Source: Silene noctiflora (Eukaryota > Streptophyta > Magnoliopsida > Caryophyllales > Caryophyllaceae). Taken from it: a stretch of 20,107 nucleotides of DNA. Each line of letters starts with the position of its first letter. Position 1 is the stretch's first letter. Location: assembly GCA_009801015.1 (NCBI GenBank), contig VHZZ01008011.1:37973-58079 (forward strand), read 5' to 3'. Shown one piece after another: positions 1 through 10,400 of this stretch. The notes beneath the pieces were generated by a model. That model did not search any database, was not told where the DNA came from, and worked only from the letters and a program-made list of their open reading frames with translations. Made by a program: the position numbers and the translations under genes.

Positions 1-319
1 TAAGGAACACGTGGTAAAAAAAAAAAAAGCAACACTGCAAAACATGTGTAACAAAAATAACAAAGAAAAATAACACATGAATAACAGGTGTCTCAAAAAA
101 AAAAGGAAAAAAAAACTAGAATAACAGGTGGTAAAACAAAAAAAATAAAATAAAATAAAAACGTAACATAATGAAAAAGTTAGGTAAAAGGAAAAAAAAG
201 TGAAAAAGGGTTATATATAATCCTAATATTAGATCTTGAACATAGATCTCTAATATAATCCAATGGATGAGATTTGTGAGCACAGACTCACCATAAGAAA
301 CCAAACTCAAAAAATCTCA

Positions 320-404
<85 letters not shown>

Positions 405-556
405 AAGGGAGAATTATTTAGGTATCATTTTCAGAGAAATATACAAAATTAGGATTATTTTGTGACTAATGCAAATTTAAAGTAATTTTGAAAATTAAGA
501 TACTACAGAGCATAGAACTCGGAATTATTCATGTTAATTGTCTTTCTCTAATAAAA
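1..556. other. Gene-free AT-rich sequence with A-rich degenerate repeats
   Basis: Positions 1-210 are A-rich and contain loose repeats of an ACAGGTG/ACACGTGG core followed by A runs (near 8, 42, 85 and 123). A TGTCTC lies at 89-94 but has no gene nearby. The rest is AT-rich without recognisable coding. The only clear structure is the microsatellite at 320-399. Confidence 0.6.
320..399. repeat. Compound (CT)n-(AT)n microsatellite
   Basis: About 13 CT units (321-346) run directly into about 26 AT units (to 399). A perfect compound dinucleotide repeat of this size is likely polymorphic and slippage-prone. Confidence 0.97.
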
Positions 557-1880
557 CTAATATTGGTACCCGGTCTCATCCGGGCTATCTCTATTGAATG
601 TTTTGCCAAAATGGGTCGTTTTAACAAATTAATTAACAAAATCGGTTAACTTTCAAAGTATTATCCCAAAATAGGTCCACATAGGATCGGTTTTTACGAT
701 GCTATGGAAAGAAGTCAAAACGCCAAGCCGCTTGGCGACTTGATTCGCAGCCCAAAACACTGCCTTCTCCCCTATTCATTCATTCCTCTTTTTTTTTTAA
801 AAAAAAAAAACCAAGTGGCCATCCCCCTTGGCGATTTGCTTCTAAGAGAAGGATCCAATTTAGGTCAATTTAAGCCTTAATCTGACCTCTATAAAATCGC
901 CAAGTCCCATGGCGATCTTCTTTGAAATAGAAAAACTGGTTTGGTAAGGCATAAAGAGGTTAAGTCGTTGTGGGAGTTCACGACTAGAATACGAGCCTAG
1001 CTTCAGTGATGACGTGGACCCATTTTGGAATAATACTTTTAAAGTTAACCCATTTTGTTAATTAGTTTGTTAAAACGACCCATTTTGGCAAAAATTTCAT
1101 CTCTATTTAGCATTAAAATTTATTTTCAATTAAATAAAACTACTTTAAAGTTGCATAACTCGTAGATTTATCATTAATATATTTTTCTATGGCATATCTT
1201 AAAATTATGATAAAATAACTTATGAGACAAATTCACTACTCCTGCTATTAATATTTTACTTAAATCGATTGGTTAACTAATTGTTCATATATACTTTCTT
1301 TTGTTGTTAGTATTGTTACTTTTATTACATTCGTTATTATTACTACTATTCCTTTCACTACTTCCGCCTTAATTATTATTACGTAATTATTGTTACTTTT
1401 ACTACTAACGCATTATATTGATAATTTCACTTCTCTCGTTGTTACTTCTTCTATTACTTTCACTACTCCCGCTCGCTGCTAATATCGTTACTTTGACTAT
1501 TCAAATGAGTGATTACTATCATATTACTATATGCAATGTTACTACAATTTTTTTCACTACTAACAGAATTACTTTTACTATTTACGCATGCAATTTTAAG
1601 AGGCGTATATATTTATATAAATGTATTACATATATGTATTAAATCAAATGGAAATAATTATGGAATATTATATTCTTTTGGAAATCTAACTTGATTTATT
1701 TACCTTTCAATAGTTTCCAAAATATATAAATACTTATATTATATTTGTATATGTTAAATAATTAACATCTTTATACTAATTAATATCATAAGTTGACCAT
1801 GTTTATTTTAAAAAAAATCATCATATTTTGATGTTCTCTAAATTTATACTTCAACCAGAAGTATATAATATTTACATTGA
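557..1880 (-). mobile_element. Helitron-like non-autonomous element, left copy (interrupted by a MITE)
   Basis: Read on the - strand it begins TCAATGTAAATATTATAT (from 1880), preceded by A, and ends in a GCCCGG-ATGAGA-CCGGGT hairpin, about ten bases, then TTAG (557-560) followed by T. A|TC...hairpin...CTRR|T is the Helitron pattern, with one change here (TTAG for CTAG). An inverted copy at 16115-16830 shares most of the sequence and both ends. Removing the inserted MITE and one target copy leaves about 812 bp. No helicase or Rep ORF is present, so it is non-autonomous. The superfamily rests on the termini; the repeat itself is certain. Confidence 0.7.
596..1098. mobile_element. Mutator-like MITE, 503 bp, with 85-bp terminal inverted repeats and 9-bp target duplication
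   Basis: Terminal inverted repeats at 596-680 and 1014-1098 match closely over about 85 bases (TTTTGCCAAAATGGGTCGTT core). The flanks carry ATCTCTATT at 587-595 and again at 1099-1107. The homologous Helitron-like copy near 16790-16815 lacks the insert and has a single related target (ACCTCTTTT on the - strand), giving an independent empty site. Long inverted repeats and a 9-bp duplication are typical of Mutator-like elements. Inside are CGCCAAG/CTTGGCG palindromes (721-737) but no transposase ORF. Confidence 0.87.
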
Positions 1881-2738
1881 TTGTTGGAAAGATGGATTAA
1901 ATTTTTGTCTAATCCCAAAAGAGTAATATATTCCTTAGGATTGGAAAATTAGGAATAGACATATAGACCATTAGACCAAAATGGGAATCTTAAGGAAGTT
2001 AATGTAGGGAATAATCCCATGATTATCTACGAGGGACAACGTCAAAAAATATGTTATGTGAAGCATAAGATTTGTTTGAAACAAGAAGAAGAAGATTAAG
2101 TTAAGACCCTGTTTTCTTGTTTCACCGTTGTTTCCCGATTCCCATGCTCGGATTTTCTTTGTGAGTCCCATGTGCTTTACTAACATGGTTTCACTACGTT
2201 GCCGTGTCCTCCGCCACGTGACCCCTCACAATACTATACACTGCTGCTTTTAAATTTTTAATAAGTATCGGAAAATGAGTCGGTGTTATTGGAAGGTGCT
2301 GAATTTTAGTTTCATACGTTTAATCTTTTCAATCCACATATTATGAATTAGGGTTTTTCATTTTATTGGATTATATATATTTCTCCATTTTTCAATCCAT
2401 CTTTACTCTCGACATTTTTGTTAATTTTGAGTCGAGGTGACAAAAGTGGAGATGCCATTTTTTAAAGGATGACTAGGATTTCATAAATGTCTTATCACCA
2501 AATGCCAATTTTTATTCATGTCACATAACATCATTACTTTTAATTAAGGAATTTCTTGACTAATGTCAAGTGTTGCATTTCCTAAGATGACAATTTGGAA
2601 GGGTATATATATTACCATTGTTCAAATTTATATAGAAGTACATTTGAAAGGTGACATTTTTTTTTTGACATAATTAAAAGTATTGTTAACAATATATGTA
2701 TTAAAAATAGATTATTGAAAAGGAGAGAATATGATTTA
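1881..2738. other. Gene-free AT-rich interval
   Basis: No convincing coding, RNA gene or clear repeat. A less AT-rich patch at about 2100-2230 contains a G-box CACGTG (2215-2220), but there is no gene model to attach it to. The 71-residue minus-strand ORF here has no recognisable motif. Confidence 0.5.
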
Positions 2739-3002
2739 GACCCTATTTAGTAAATGAATGATTAAAATTGGCAAAAGCAGGTTGTGAAAGCAGATTATGA
2801 TTAATAGATTTTATTAACGAGTTTGACTAAAATATATAATTAACAATGTTTGGTAATCAACGGTTTCACGCTAGCAAAAGATTTGATTTTTATATATTTT
2901 TTATGTAAAATGCTAATATATGGACATGAACCATTATTGATAAGATATGTTTTTAAGGATGAAAATATCAATTTATCTCTTTTTGTTAAAAGTGTTTGGT
3001 AA
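2739..3002. mobile_element. Degenerate hAT-like MITE relic
   Basis: Begins near 2739 with GACCCTATTTAGTAAATG and ends near AAAAGTGTTTGGTAA (2988-3002). Both phrases resemble the ends and interior of the element at 4202-4486, which carries the 15-base string in reverse complement at 4356-4370. Target duplications are not visible. The relationship of the two relics is better supported than the superfamily. Confidence 0.4.
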
Positions 3003-3124
3003 AGCTTAGTTTTTATGGTTCAAATGAGGCACAAAGCCATTACAATATACCGGGGAAGAGGGAATCGAACCTATGACCTATTATCACAATACCTCCGTAT
3101 TAACCATTAGACTAAGACCTTGCT
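3000..3124 (-). mobile_element. tRNA-derived SINE-like relic
   Basis: On the - strand TAGTCTAATGG (3104-3114) matches the RNA polymerase III A box with one mismatch. After 32 bases GGTTCGATTCC (3061-3071) matches the B box exactly. Spacing and order are right for a tRNA-derived SINE head, but there is no tRNA cloverleaf or anticodon arm. The 3' end and tail are unclear; the left limit is approximate and it abuts the hAT-like relic. Confidence 0.55.
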
Positions 3125-3129
3125 CTTTT

Positions 3130-3275
3130 AGACTTATTAATTTTAACTCATTTCAGTTCAGCTCATCTCATCTCTTTACAAATTTAACTTTTATTTCAAT
3201 TCAGCTCGCTCCATTAAGTTCACTTCAATTCAGCTACATTAAATTATGTTTCAATTTAACTCTTTTAATTTAACC
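3130..3275. repeat. Degenerate TTCAATTCAGCTC repeat
   Basis: Repeated variants of TTCAGTTCAGCTC, TTCAATTCAGCTC and ACTTCAATTCAGCT spread over about 145 bases. The open frame across it (3073-3273) is a by-product of this composition. Confidence 0.6.
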
Positions 3276-4201
3276 GGAAAAAACAAAGCATTTGAGAAAG
3301 CTTAATAATATAGAAAACATTCCGTCCAAAGCCAATTAGGGTAGAAAAAACAAATAATTGATGACATATGAATATATGATTATGTGAATTGCAAATATCT
3401 TTCTCAATCTCCGGCTATTACGGCTAGTGCACTTCTTAGTCACGTAACCAAAAGTTTAATATTTATTGATTATAACGTATATAAAAGGTTAATATTAGAT
3501 TTCTTTTCTTTTCATTATCAAAAACCAAAAATTAAAAAAGTTAATTCTCCACTAGTGATGAAAAAGGCATAATATTATACTCGTGTCGTAAGAAAGAAAA
3601 AGTTAAAAAAATAAGTAGACCTAAGAATAATTGCATGGTTGAATAAGACGAGAGTTGTCATTAGACTCGTGTTCAAATTAAGGATAGAAATTTTGGTACA
3701 CCGTATCTTATAGACTCATGTTGCTTTCCTCCCATGCTTTTTTTACCACGTGGATTATTTTTTACCCAATCAAATTTCTTTGGTAGGTTTAGGTGGGAAA
3801 ACAATCTCACACTAACGTTAAAAATGTGGTATGGAATTATGCCTTCTATACTTGTGAGAATTTCATCTCAAAATCTGATCTACGTGATTTATAGGCTATT
3901 ACTTACATTCAGGAATTTATCTCAGTGCAAATAAAAAATAACGGCTGCAGGTTCTATTGTCATCCAAAAAAAATGGGTTTTAAATTTTATTTGAAAATAT
4001 ATAAGGTTGTCATGAATTTATTTTAAATTTTTTGTTATACTATAATACGAAAGCGGACGTAAAATCATTGACACGGAGGTGAATTTTTATGAATGGTCAA
4101 CGGGTTAATTAAGTCTGAATACAATGGTAATTGGTAAACAACGAATTGACAAATTTTCAACATATTTAAGTTTACCATGTTTGACTTACCAATATACTAA
4201 T
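3276..4201. other. Gene-free AT-rich interval
   Basis: No supported gene. Short open frames at 3384-3572 and 3734-3934 have no family resemblance or codon signature. A CACGTGG followed by T-rich sequence at about 3747 resembles, in reverse complement, the CACGTGGTAAAAAAA at 9-23, which may mark another old repeat. Nothing else recognised. Confidence 0.5.
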
Positions 4202-4486
4202 TTATTTGTTTGGTAAATGGCATGTTGAAACAGTAGATTGAGCTCTAATCTACTGTTTTCAATATGCTGCTGCCCCAGCATTAGTAGAATGTAAAACATG
4301 AATCTCTCAATCATTTGCACATAAAAACAACAATCTATTAACCTAAACTCATTAATTACCAAACACTTTTACTAATTCTGCTAATTGAAATATACTGGTC
4401 AAACCTATCAATCCAATATGTCATTTATAATCCGCCTGACCATTTTGCTTCTCCTAATAATAATTTGCTAAATACTAAACAAGGCC
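4202..4486. mobile_element. hAT-like MITE relic with internal palindrome
   Basis: Ends are inverted: TTTGTTTGGTAAATGGCA on the left against CCTTGTTTAGTATTTAGCA in reverse complement on the right. The outer GGCCTTGTTTGGTA style is common in plant hAT-type MITEs. An internal palindrome, AACAGTAGATT (4229-4239) and AATCTACTGTT (4247-4257), lies near the left end. I see no clear 8-bp target duplication. No ORF. Confidence 0.5.
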
Positions 4487-4673
4487 AATATAAATATTAT
4501 GAAGTATATGGAGTCTCATGGTTTCAATTTTTTTTAAATCAATAAGCTTTTCACATATTCTCAAGAGAGAAATTTTTCACTAATGTTAATAAAATACTCC
4601 GTAGAGCATATATATGATGAATACGATAGTTATTATTTACTCTGTAATTAACTTTATATTTTTCTTTTTATTA

Positions 4674-4764
4674 CTCCCTCAAGTTATCTGAAAATTGTAA
4701 CATTTAATTAAAATACTATTCAAATATATTCAACAATGTTGCAATTTTTGTGAACAAGAGGGAG
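4674..4764. mobile_element. Stowaway-like (Tc1/mariner) MITE, 91 bp
   Basis: Inverted ends CTCCCTC...GAGGGAG, extended inward to about 30 bases (left GTTATC..AAATTGTAACATT, right in reverse complement GTTCAC..AAATTGCAACATT). The left flank has TA; the right has CA where TA is expected. TA plus CTCCCTC is the hallmark of plant Stowaway elements. Confidence 0.75.
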
Positions 4765-4788
4765 CAATATTTGGTGTATTAGATGATA

Positions 4789-4978
4789 CTCTCTTTGTCA
4801 TAATTATTTATTTACCATTTATATTTTTCGTGATGGGTATTTTAGTCTCAAAATTAAATTATTGCAAGATTGCAAAGTACTCTTTATATTATTTATTTTT
4901 CACATATAAATTTATATTTTTTTTTTCACGTATTTTTTCAAATTAACGTATGAAAATGAAATGAATGAAGGTAAGGAG
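4789..4978. mobile_element. Second, more decayed Stowaway-like element
   Basis: TA (4787-4788) followed by CTCTCTTTGTCATAATTATT, close to the common plant Stowaway head. The far end reads GGTAAGGAG then TA (4979-4980). The inverted ends agree only over the first few bases, so this is tentative. Confidence 0.4.
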
Positions 4979-4980
4979 TA

Positions 4981-5649
4981 CGTGTCTAATAACTAAAAAC
5001 ATTGATATGATGTTTCTTTTATTTCATGCCAACTTGTTAATGCTAATGCATTCATTATGCATCTACTTTATTACTCATTATATATTCGAGTTAACCTTTT
5101 TATATATGAATCGAAAGAGAAAAATTATAATGAAAGTTGGTCTCATAGTAATATCCGAAATTGTAATAGTGTTTGATTAAAGCATAGGAGGTGACTTAGC
5201 TTAGGTTTAATAATTATGGAAAAGACAACATTTTGTTTTAATATGAATGACGGGAAATGTACTCCAATTTACTTACTTACGTACTAAGTATTATCCTAAT
5301 ACCCATATGTTATAGAATATCACCTTACTTCACAAATTTATTACTTGTATTAATTAGGTTTGGGAGATGAAAATCAGAAAGTGTGTGTGTCTGTGATAGA
5401 TGCTATGAGGGACGATAAGTATGAGCTTAAAAACTTCCATTTTAAGATTGTATTTGGCATTCTAATAAGCATTATATTATGCTGATGCTGTGTAAACATG
5501 TAAAGACTTATCATTCCAAACTTGAATAAATAACATAAATTATATATATTTGTTGATAATAACCTAACCTAGCTTAGAACCGACAAAATTTGAACCTGAT
5601 ATAACAAAACCTGACTATGACTCAAGCAAACCCAAAAGTCATAATGACC
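4981..5649. other. Gene-free AT-rich interval
   Basis: No gene or clear repeat seen. A short GT run lies at about 5382-5391. Otherwise nothing recognised. Confidence 0.5.
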
Positions 5650-5652
5650 TAA

Positions 5653-5960
5653 GAGCAAATCCATTGGTTTAGCTTAGAAAATTGTAAGCTAGTGGCTAAA
5701 CCATTTGATATGACCATGTAGGATTGCCTGAATTGAGTAACTAGCTTCATTAAACTAGTAGTTTAAATTGATCCACAATCAAACAACTAATAGAATTTGA
5801 GAATGAAAATGGAAGTATGGCATGCGGGTCGAATGAAGCTAGTATAATTAAATTTTTGCTAAACCATTGGAATAGTTTGCTATTTCAGAATGGTTGTACC
5901 TTAAAATATAACGTGACTTTGGTAAGCTAGTAACAACTATCTTACCATTTTGACTTGCTC
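5653..5960. mobile_element. PIF/Harbinger-like (Tourist-type) MITE, 308 bp, TAA target duplication
   Basis: Inverted ends start GAGCAAATCCATTGGT on the left and GAGCAAGTCAAAATGGT in reverse complement on the right. Each is flanked by TAA (5650-5652 and 5961-5963), the 3-bp duplication typical of PIF/Harbinger. Inner AAGCTAG/CTAGCTT copies extend the symmetry. No transposase. It ends about 830 bases before the candidate TATA box of the ARF gene. Confidence 0.78.
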
Positions 5961-5963
5961 TAA

Positions 5964-6689
5964 GTTTTTACATTGTTTTATTTATACTTAATATTTTCAA
6001 TTGTTTTGAAATTTTTTCACCTGTACCCCTCAATTTGTTCGTTTACAAATATACTACTCTTTTTTCCAAAAAGACTTTGACTGTTAAGGGCGGAACCAGA
6101 AACGAAATCTACTAAGGCTAAATTTATAGACTGTTGAAATTTATTGGTAAAAAAAAATTCCAAACCATTGGCAGATCAATGTATGGGTTTTCGGGTTCTT
6201 GAACACTTGAAAAGTGAAAGTTTTTTTTGTGTATTATGTCCAATTTTTAGGCTAAATAAATTAAAATTTATACTTTTTACGTAAAAATCGCCTTAATAAT
6301 CCCGAAAACAAAATTTTATGGATCCGTTACGAAACGTGACATAATTTTCTATCGAGACAGATTATAACTATTTTAAATAATCTTGCATGAACAATACGAT
6401 AAAAATCCAGCATATTATGATAAACTAACATTAAAGATTAACAAAAAGAAGGTATTCGAAAAGAAAATGTTTTATTTCAATCATATACATTTTTTTCATC
6501 AATGAAATATTTTATAATGGTAACAATATAACACTTACTAATTACTTGATATAAGTATATACATTATACTATGGTAAAATATTCAAGAAGAGATTATCTC
6601 ATGAAATCGGATTTTTGTAAGACAAAAAAAATAATATTGGAGTTTGTGAGGAATGGATATTAAAAATAAGGGGAGAAAAATTTATTTAT
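5964..6689. other. Distal upstream region of the ARF gene, no gene
   Basis: AT-rich with poly-A/T runs. GGGCGGAACCAGAAA at about 6089-6103 resembles the head of a plant dispersed repeat but cannot be bounded. It contains the single TGTCTC (minus strand, 6354-6359). Nothing else recognised. Confidence 0.45.
6354..6359 (-). promoter_or_regulatory. Canonical auxin response element TGTCTC (minus strand)
   Basis: GAGACA on the + strand, which reads TGTCTC on the - strand, lies about 440 bases upstream of the candidate TATA box. TGTCTC is the classical ARF binding site, so it could mediate auxin feedback on this gene. A six-base match is expected by chance every few kilobases, and I see no second site spaced to form the usual ARF dimer repeat. 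Confidence 0.25.
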
Positions 6690-6748
6690 AAGAATCAAAC
6701 CCAAACCTTCTGGCTAGTTGTACACATCAATTACCATATGTGCTATTA
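6690..6748 (-). mobile_element. Possible SINE head relic next to the ARF promoter
   Basis: On the - strand TAGCACATATGG (A-box-like, a few mismatches) is followed after about 30 bases by GGTTTGATTCT (B-box-like, two changes from GGTTCGATTCC). It ends about 45 bases upstream of the candidate TATA box. The match is weaker than at 3061-3114. Confidence 0.3.
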
Positions 6749-6793
6749 TTTTATAATGAATATTTAGTGTACTAAAATATATTTGAAATTCAT

Positions 6794-6803
6794 CTATATA
6801 AGG
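6794..6803 (+). promoter_or_regulatory. Candidate TATA box of the ARF gene
   Basis: CTATATAAGG lies about 700 bases before the start codon and about 150 bases before the pyrimidine-rich leader begins. It would place transcription start near 6825-6835. A weaker TATA-like GTATATCG at about 6864 is an alternative. There is no transcript evidence, so this is inference from sequence and position. Confidence 0.4.
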
Positions 6804-6829
6804 ATAAAAAGAGCCTAAATCCATCCCCG

Positions 6830-7497
6830 GTTATAATAAAAAATTTTGAATAGTTAAATTTTGTATATCGTAAAACCGTCTCACACAAAATCTCGATAAA
6901 GAAGTAAAAGAAGAGGGAGGTAGCACACAGCACAGTACGTTGAAGGTCGGCTTCCCTCTCTCTTCGTTCCTTCAAAAAGCTGCTTTCCCATTTACTCTTC
7001 CCTTTCTCATTTCCGGCGCACTTTTCTCCCTCTCTCTTTTTCTCCTCTACTATTTACTCCATTTTTTTATAACAACATCTCTCTTCCCACGCTTTACCCC
7101 GACGCTTCTCTCTTTTCGACCACACTTTCCGTCACTATTTTCATTTTAATTTTCATCTTCATCTTCATCTTCCTAATCTCCTCTTCTCCCTCCCCTTTTC
7201 TATTCCTTACATACTTTACTGGGTTTTTATAGCTTAATCATTCAGCTAATCCCAGCTCATTAAAGACCTAAACCTGATCATATTACCTCCAACTTTATTA
7301 TTTTTTTCTATTATTTTTTTCCGGGGAATTGTTAATAGTGATTATTTTTGAGCTAATTTTACTGGGTTTTGCTTGATTAATGAAAAGATGAAGTTTAATG
7401 AATGTGGGTATTGCTTGGATTTTTTATTTGGGTGGTAATTAAACTTATAATTGGAGGTGAAAATTTTGATTATTGAAGAAACAAAGTAATTACAGAT
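6830..7497 (+). other. Probable 5' UTR: long, pyrimidine-rich, ATG-free until 7380
   Basis: From about 6950 to 7220 the + strand is strongly C/T rich (runs of CTCTC, TTCC, and a TTCATC repeat at about 7153-7172), typical of plant leaders. From the candidate transcription start to 7379 I find no ATG; four then appear within 25 bases (7380, 7388, 7398, 7402). A 5' UTR intron is possible but I see no clear one. The left boundary is inferred from the TATA candidate. Confidence 0.6.
7380..7476 (+). promoter_or_regulatory. Cluster of four short upstream ORFs before the ARF start
   Basis: Upstream ORFs: 7380-7391 (3 codons plus stop), 7388-7438 (16 codons plus stop), 7398-7442 (14 codons plus stop) and 7402-7476 (24 codons plus stop). 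All close before the main ATG at 7498; the last is in the same frame as the main ORF but ends at TGA 7474-7476. Upstream ORFs in ARF mRNAs are known to limit translation and to make it depend on reinitiation (RPL24, eIF3h and TOR work in Arabidopsis). The sequence shows the ORFs; use in this gene is inferred. Confidence 0.65.
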
Positions 7498-10400
7498 ATG
7501 AAAGTTCCTTCTAATGGTTTCATGCCAAACTCAGCTGAAGGTGATAGTTTTATTCTTTCATTTATTATCTCTCGGTTCGATTTGATTGTATACGTTTTTT
7601 CAAAATTGCCCGAGGACCAAGTATTTGTTTGATGTACTATGAGCAAATGTTAATTTTCTCTTATTTATGATCTAAAATGGGTTCATGGTAGTTTGCAAAT
7701 ATTGATTGATTTTTGATTAGGTTTAATTGATGGTCTGGTGGAATTATGTCTGACAATTACAGTAATTAGCAAATAAATGATCCTACATGTTTTATGACGA
7801 GTAATTAGCAATTTAATGATGAGTTATTATTGTTGTTGATGTGTGCTACTTGAGGAGTTGAAGTTATTAATTGAGAGTAATAATTAGCTTTGGTGTGTAT
7901 GTATTTAGTTGAAGGGGACAAGAACACAATAAATCAGTAATTAAAGATATTTATGTACCTTGGTTTTCTTATTCACTATTGAATTGAAGTTGACATTTTT
8001 TTCTACCCTTTGGTCGAGTTAAATGTCTGAAAGTAAATTTTTTCGACTTGTTTACTCTATGTTAACAAGACTTATGATCACCCTTCCCGACTATTTATCT
8101 CGTTGTGGGAATTCAGATGTACACCGCTTTACCCTTGTACGAGTTGAAACAACTTTGATTACTTCATGTTTGAAACTAGGATCTTTATTGATTCATATTT
8201 GTTGCCCTTTATGTTGTTGGTAAAGTTATGTGCAGCATGTTGTTGACAGCATTTTATTTCCTTTTTTATGTTCTATTGTCTGATTTTTTTGTTTTTGTAT
8301 GTCAACAGAGGGAAGGGTCATTAACTCTGAGCTATGGCACGCTTGCGCTGGACCACTGGTTGCTGTGCCTCCTATTGGAAGTCTGGTGGTTTACTTCCCA
8401 CAAGGCCATAGTGAGCAGGTATGCTAGTTTCTAGGACACCGGATTTTTGAAAAGTTGTTGAGCGTGTGAAGTCTTTGATACTTAATTTAAATTTCTACAA
8501 TGATGATATTTTCAGGTGGCAGCCTCTATGCAGAAAGAGACTGATAGTATTCCGAGCTATCCAAACCTTCCCTCGAAGTTGATCTGCATGCTTCATAATG
8601 TTACCCTACATGTATAATAGCCTTCTATTCTTCTGATCTTTTATGCTTTGAATGTCGATTATGTATTGTTTTGCAGTCTTGTGAAGAAATGTAATTGATT
8701 ATTGGACTTTTGTTTGTATACATTTGCTGCTTTCTGCCCCATGCCATTTATATTGGCTCCATTTGATTTTTGTGATTGGTTTACCAAAACAATTATTTCT
8801 ACATTTATCATTTAAAAAAAGAACTGTCCAAGTTGGCATTGTTTCACCGTCGGAATCAATTGGGGACACTATAAAAACGATGAAGGGAGTATGTTCCCTC
8901 AGCAGAAACTATTGTAGGGTGTTTCTTTTTGGCAGGAGCTTTCTTCGTCTAATGTGTCTTATGCTTTATGTTATGTTGCATACCAGGCTGATCCAGAAAC
9001 AGATGAAGTCTATGCACAAATGACCCTTCAGCCTGTTAACAAGGTAAGGCATTATATATAATGTAAAATCAAAAAGTTTAAAGATCGACTAGGAACTATA
9101 GTTTTTCCTGATTTCTTTCATTGTAATAGATTTCTTTCCATGTCAATCTTACAGTATGACAGGGACGCTCTCCTGGCATCGGAAATGGCTCTTAAACAAA
9201 GTAGACAGCCATCAGAGTTTTTCTGCAAAACTCTTACGGCTAGTGACACAAGTACGCATGGTGGATTCTCTGTACCCCGTCGGGCCGCTGAGAAAATATT
9301 CCCACCTCTTGTGAGTTGAAGTTTGGTATTACCATTCAATGTTTTATTATTTTGAAAACTCAATATGATATGATTTGGTGTTTTGGTCTCTCTTAATATT
9401 GTGCTTACATGGAAGATATTTGATAGGATTTCTCCATGCAACCTCCTTGTCAAGAGCTAGTTGCTAAGGACTTACATAACCAGGCTTGGACATTCAGACA
9501 TATTTATCGCGGTATGATCCAGTCTCCTTTCATATATTAAATGTCAGTTGCATACTGTGAGATTCTGTAGAATTAGATGTCTGCACCTGGCGGTGATGCT
9601 GGACAGTCACATATTAATTTCTAAAGTTATATTCCATCTTAGCTTGTTTGGTAGTTGACATATTGAAGATATTTAGATTTTAACATTGTTTGGGTGTAAC
9701 GGGAGCCACAGAGACGTTTTTGATGCTCACAGGTTTGTTCCCAGGTCACAAGGACTACCCTTGATGAGTTCTTGGTGTATCTTATCAGGTCTCTTGGCAT
9801 ACAATGAACATTGGCGCTCGAACTTCCCCTACCTTGCATGTATGAACCTAGTAATGCAATAAAACTAAAGTGCATAGCTCAAATGTTTGTTGTTTCAGGT
9901 CAACCAAAAAGGCATTTACTGACAACTGGGTGGAGTGTTTTTGTTAGCTCGAAGAGACTATTTGCGGGTGATTCTGTTCTGTTTATAAGGTATTTTGTGA
10001 TTTATATTTCTAAATGCTTAGCCTTATGTAAACGTTAAACGCAAATCTGACTCTAAATCTTACCTCTTGTAGAGATGAAAAATCACAACTTCTTCTAGGT
10101 ATCCGGCGATCAAACAGACAGCAGCCTACCCTTGCATCATCTGTTATATCCAGTGATAGCATGCATATTGGAATTTTTGCAGCAGCTGCTCATGCTGTTG
10201 CTAACAACAGTCCATTTACAATATTTTATAACCCAAGGTATGACAATATGATTTTTTTAAAAAATTAATTTTTCATCCCATGGGTTGATAGTTGATACTT
10301 GGAAGGTATCTCCTAAAGCTCAGTTAATTTCAACAGGGCTAGTCCTGCTGAGTTTGTAGTCCCCTTGGCAAAATACAACAAAGCTATGTACACCCAGGTT

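Noticed and set aside
2215-2220. G-box CACGTG as a promoter element
   Set aside because: No gene lies within about 4.5 kb downstream; a six-base match alone is not evidence of function.
3061-3114. Possible true tRNA gene on the minus strand
   Set aside because: A and B boxes are present but no acceptor stem or anticodon arm can be formed; a SINE head fits better.
6940-7149. 69-residue open frame in the leader
   Set aside because: Its first codon is TTG (no ATG), and the frame is the pyrimidine-rich 5' UTR without protein features.
9118-9453. 111-residue minus-strand ORF
   Set aside because: It is antisense to ARF exon 5 and its introns; the sense strand has the conserved B3 coding.
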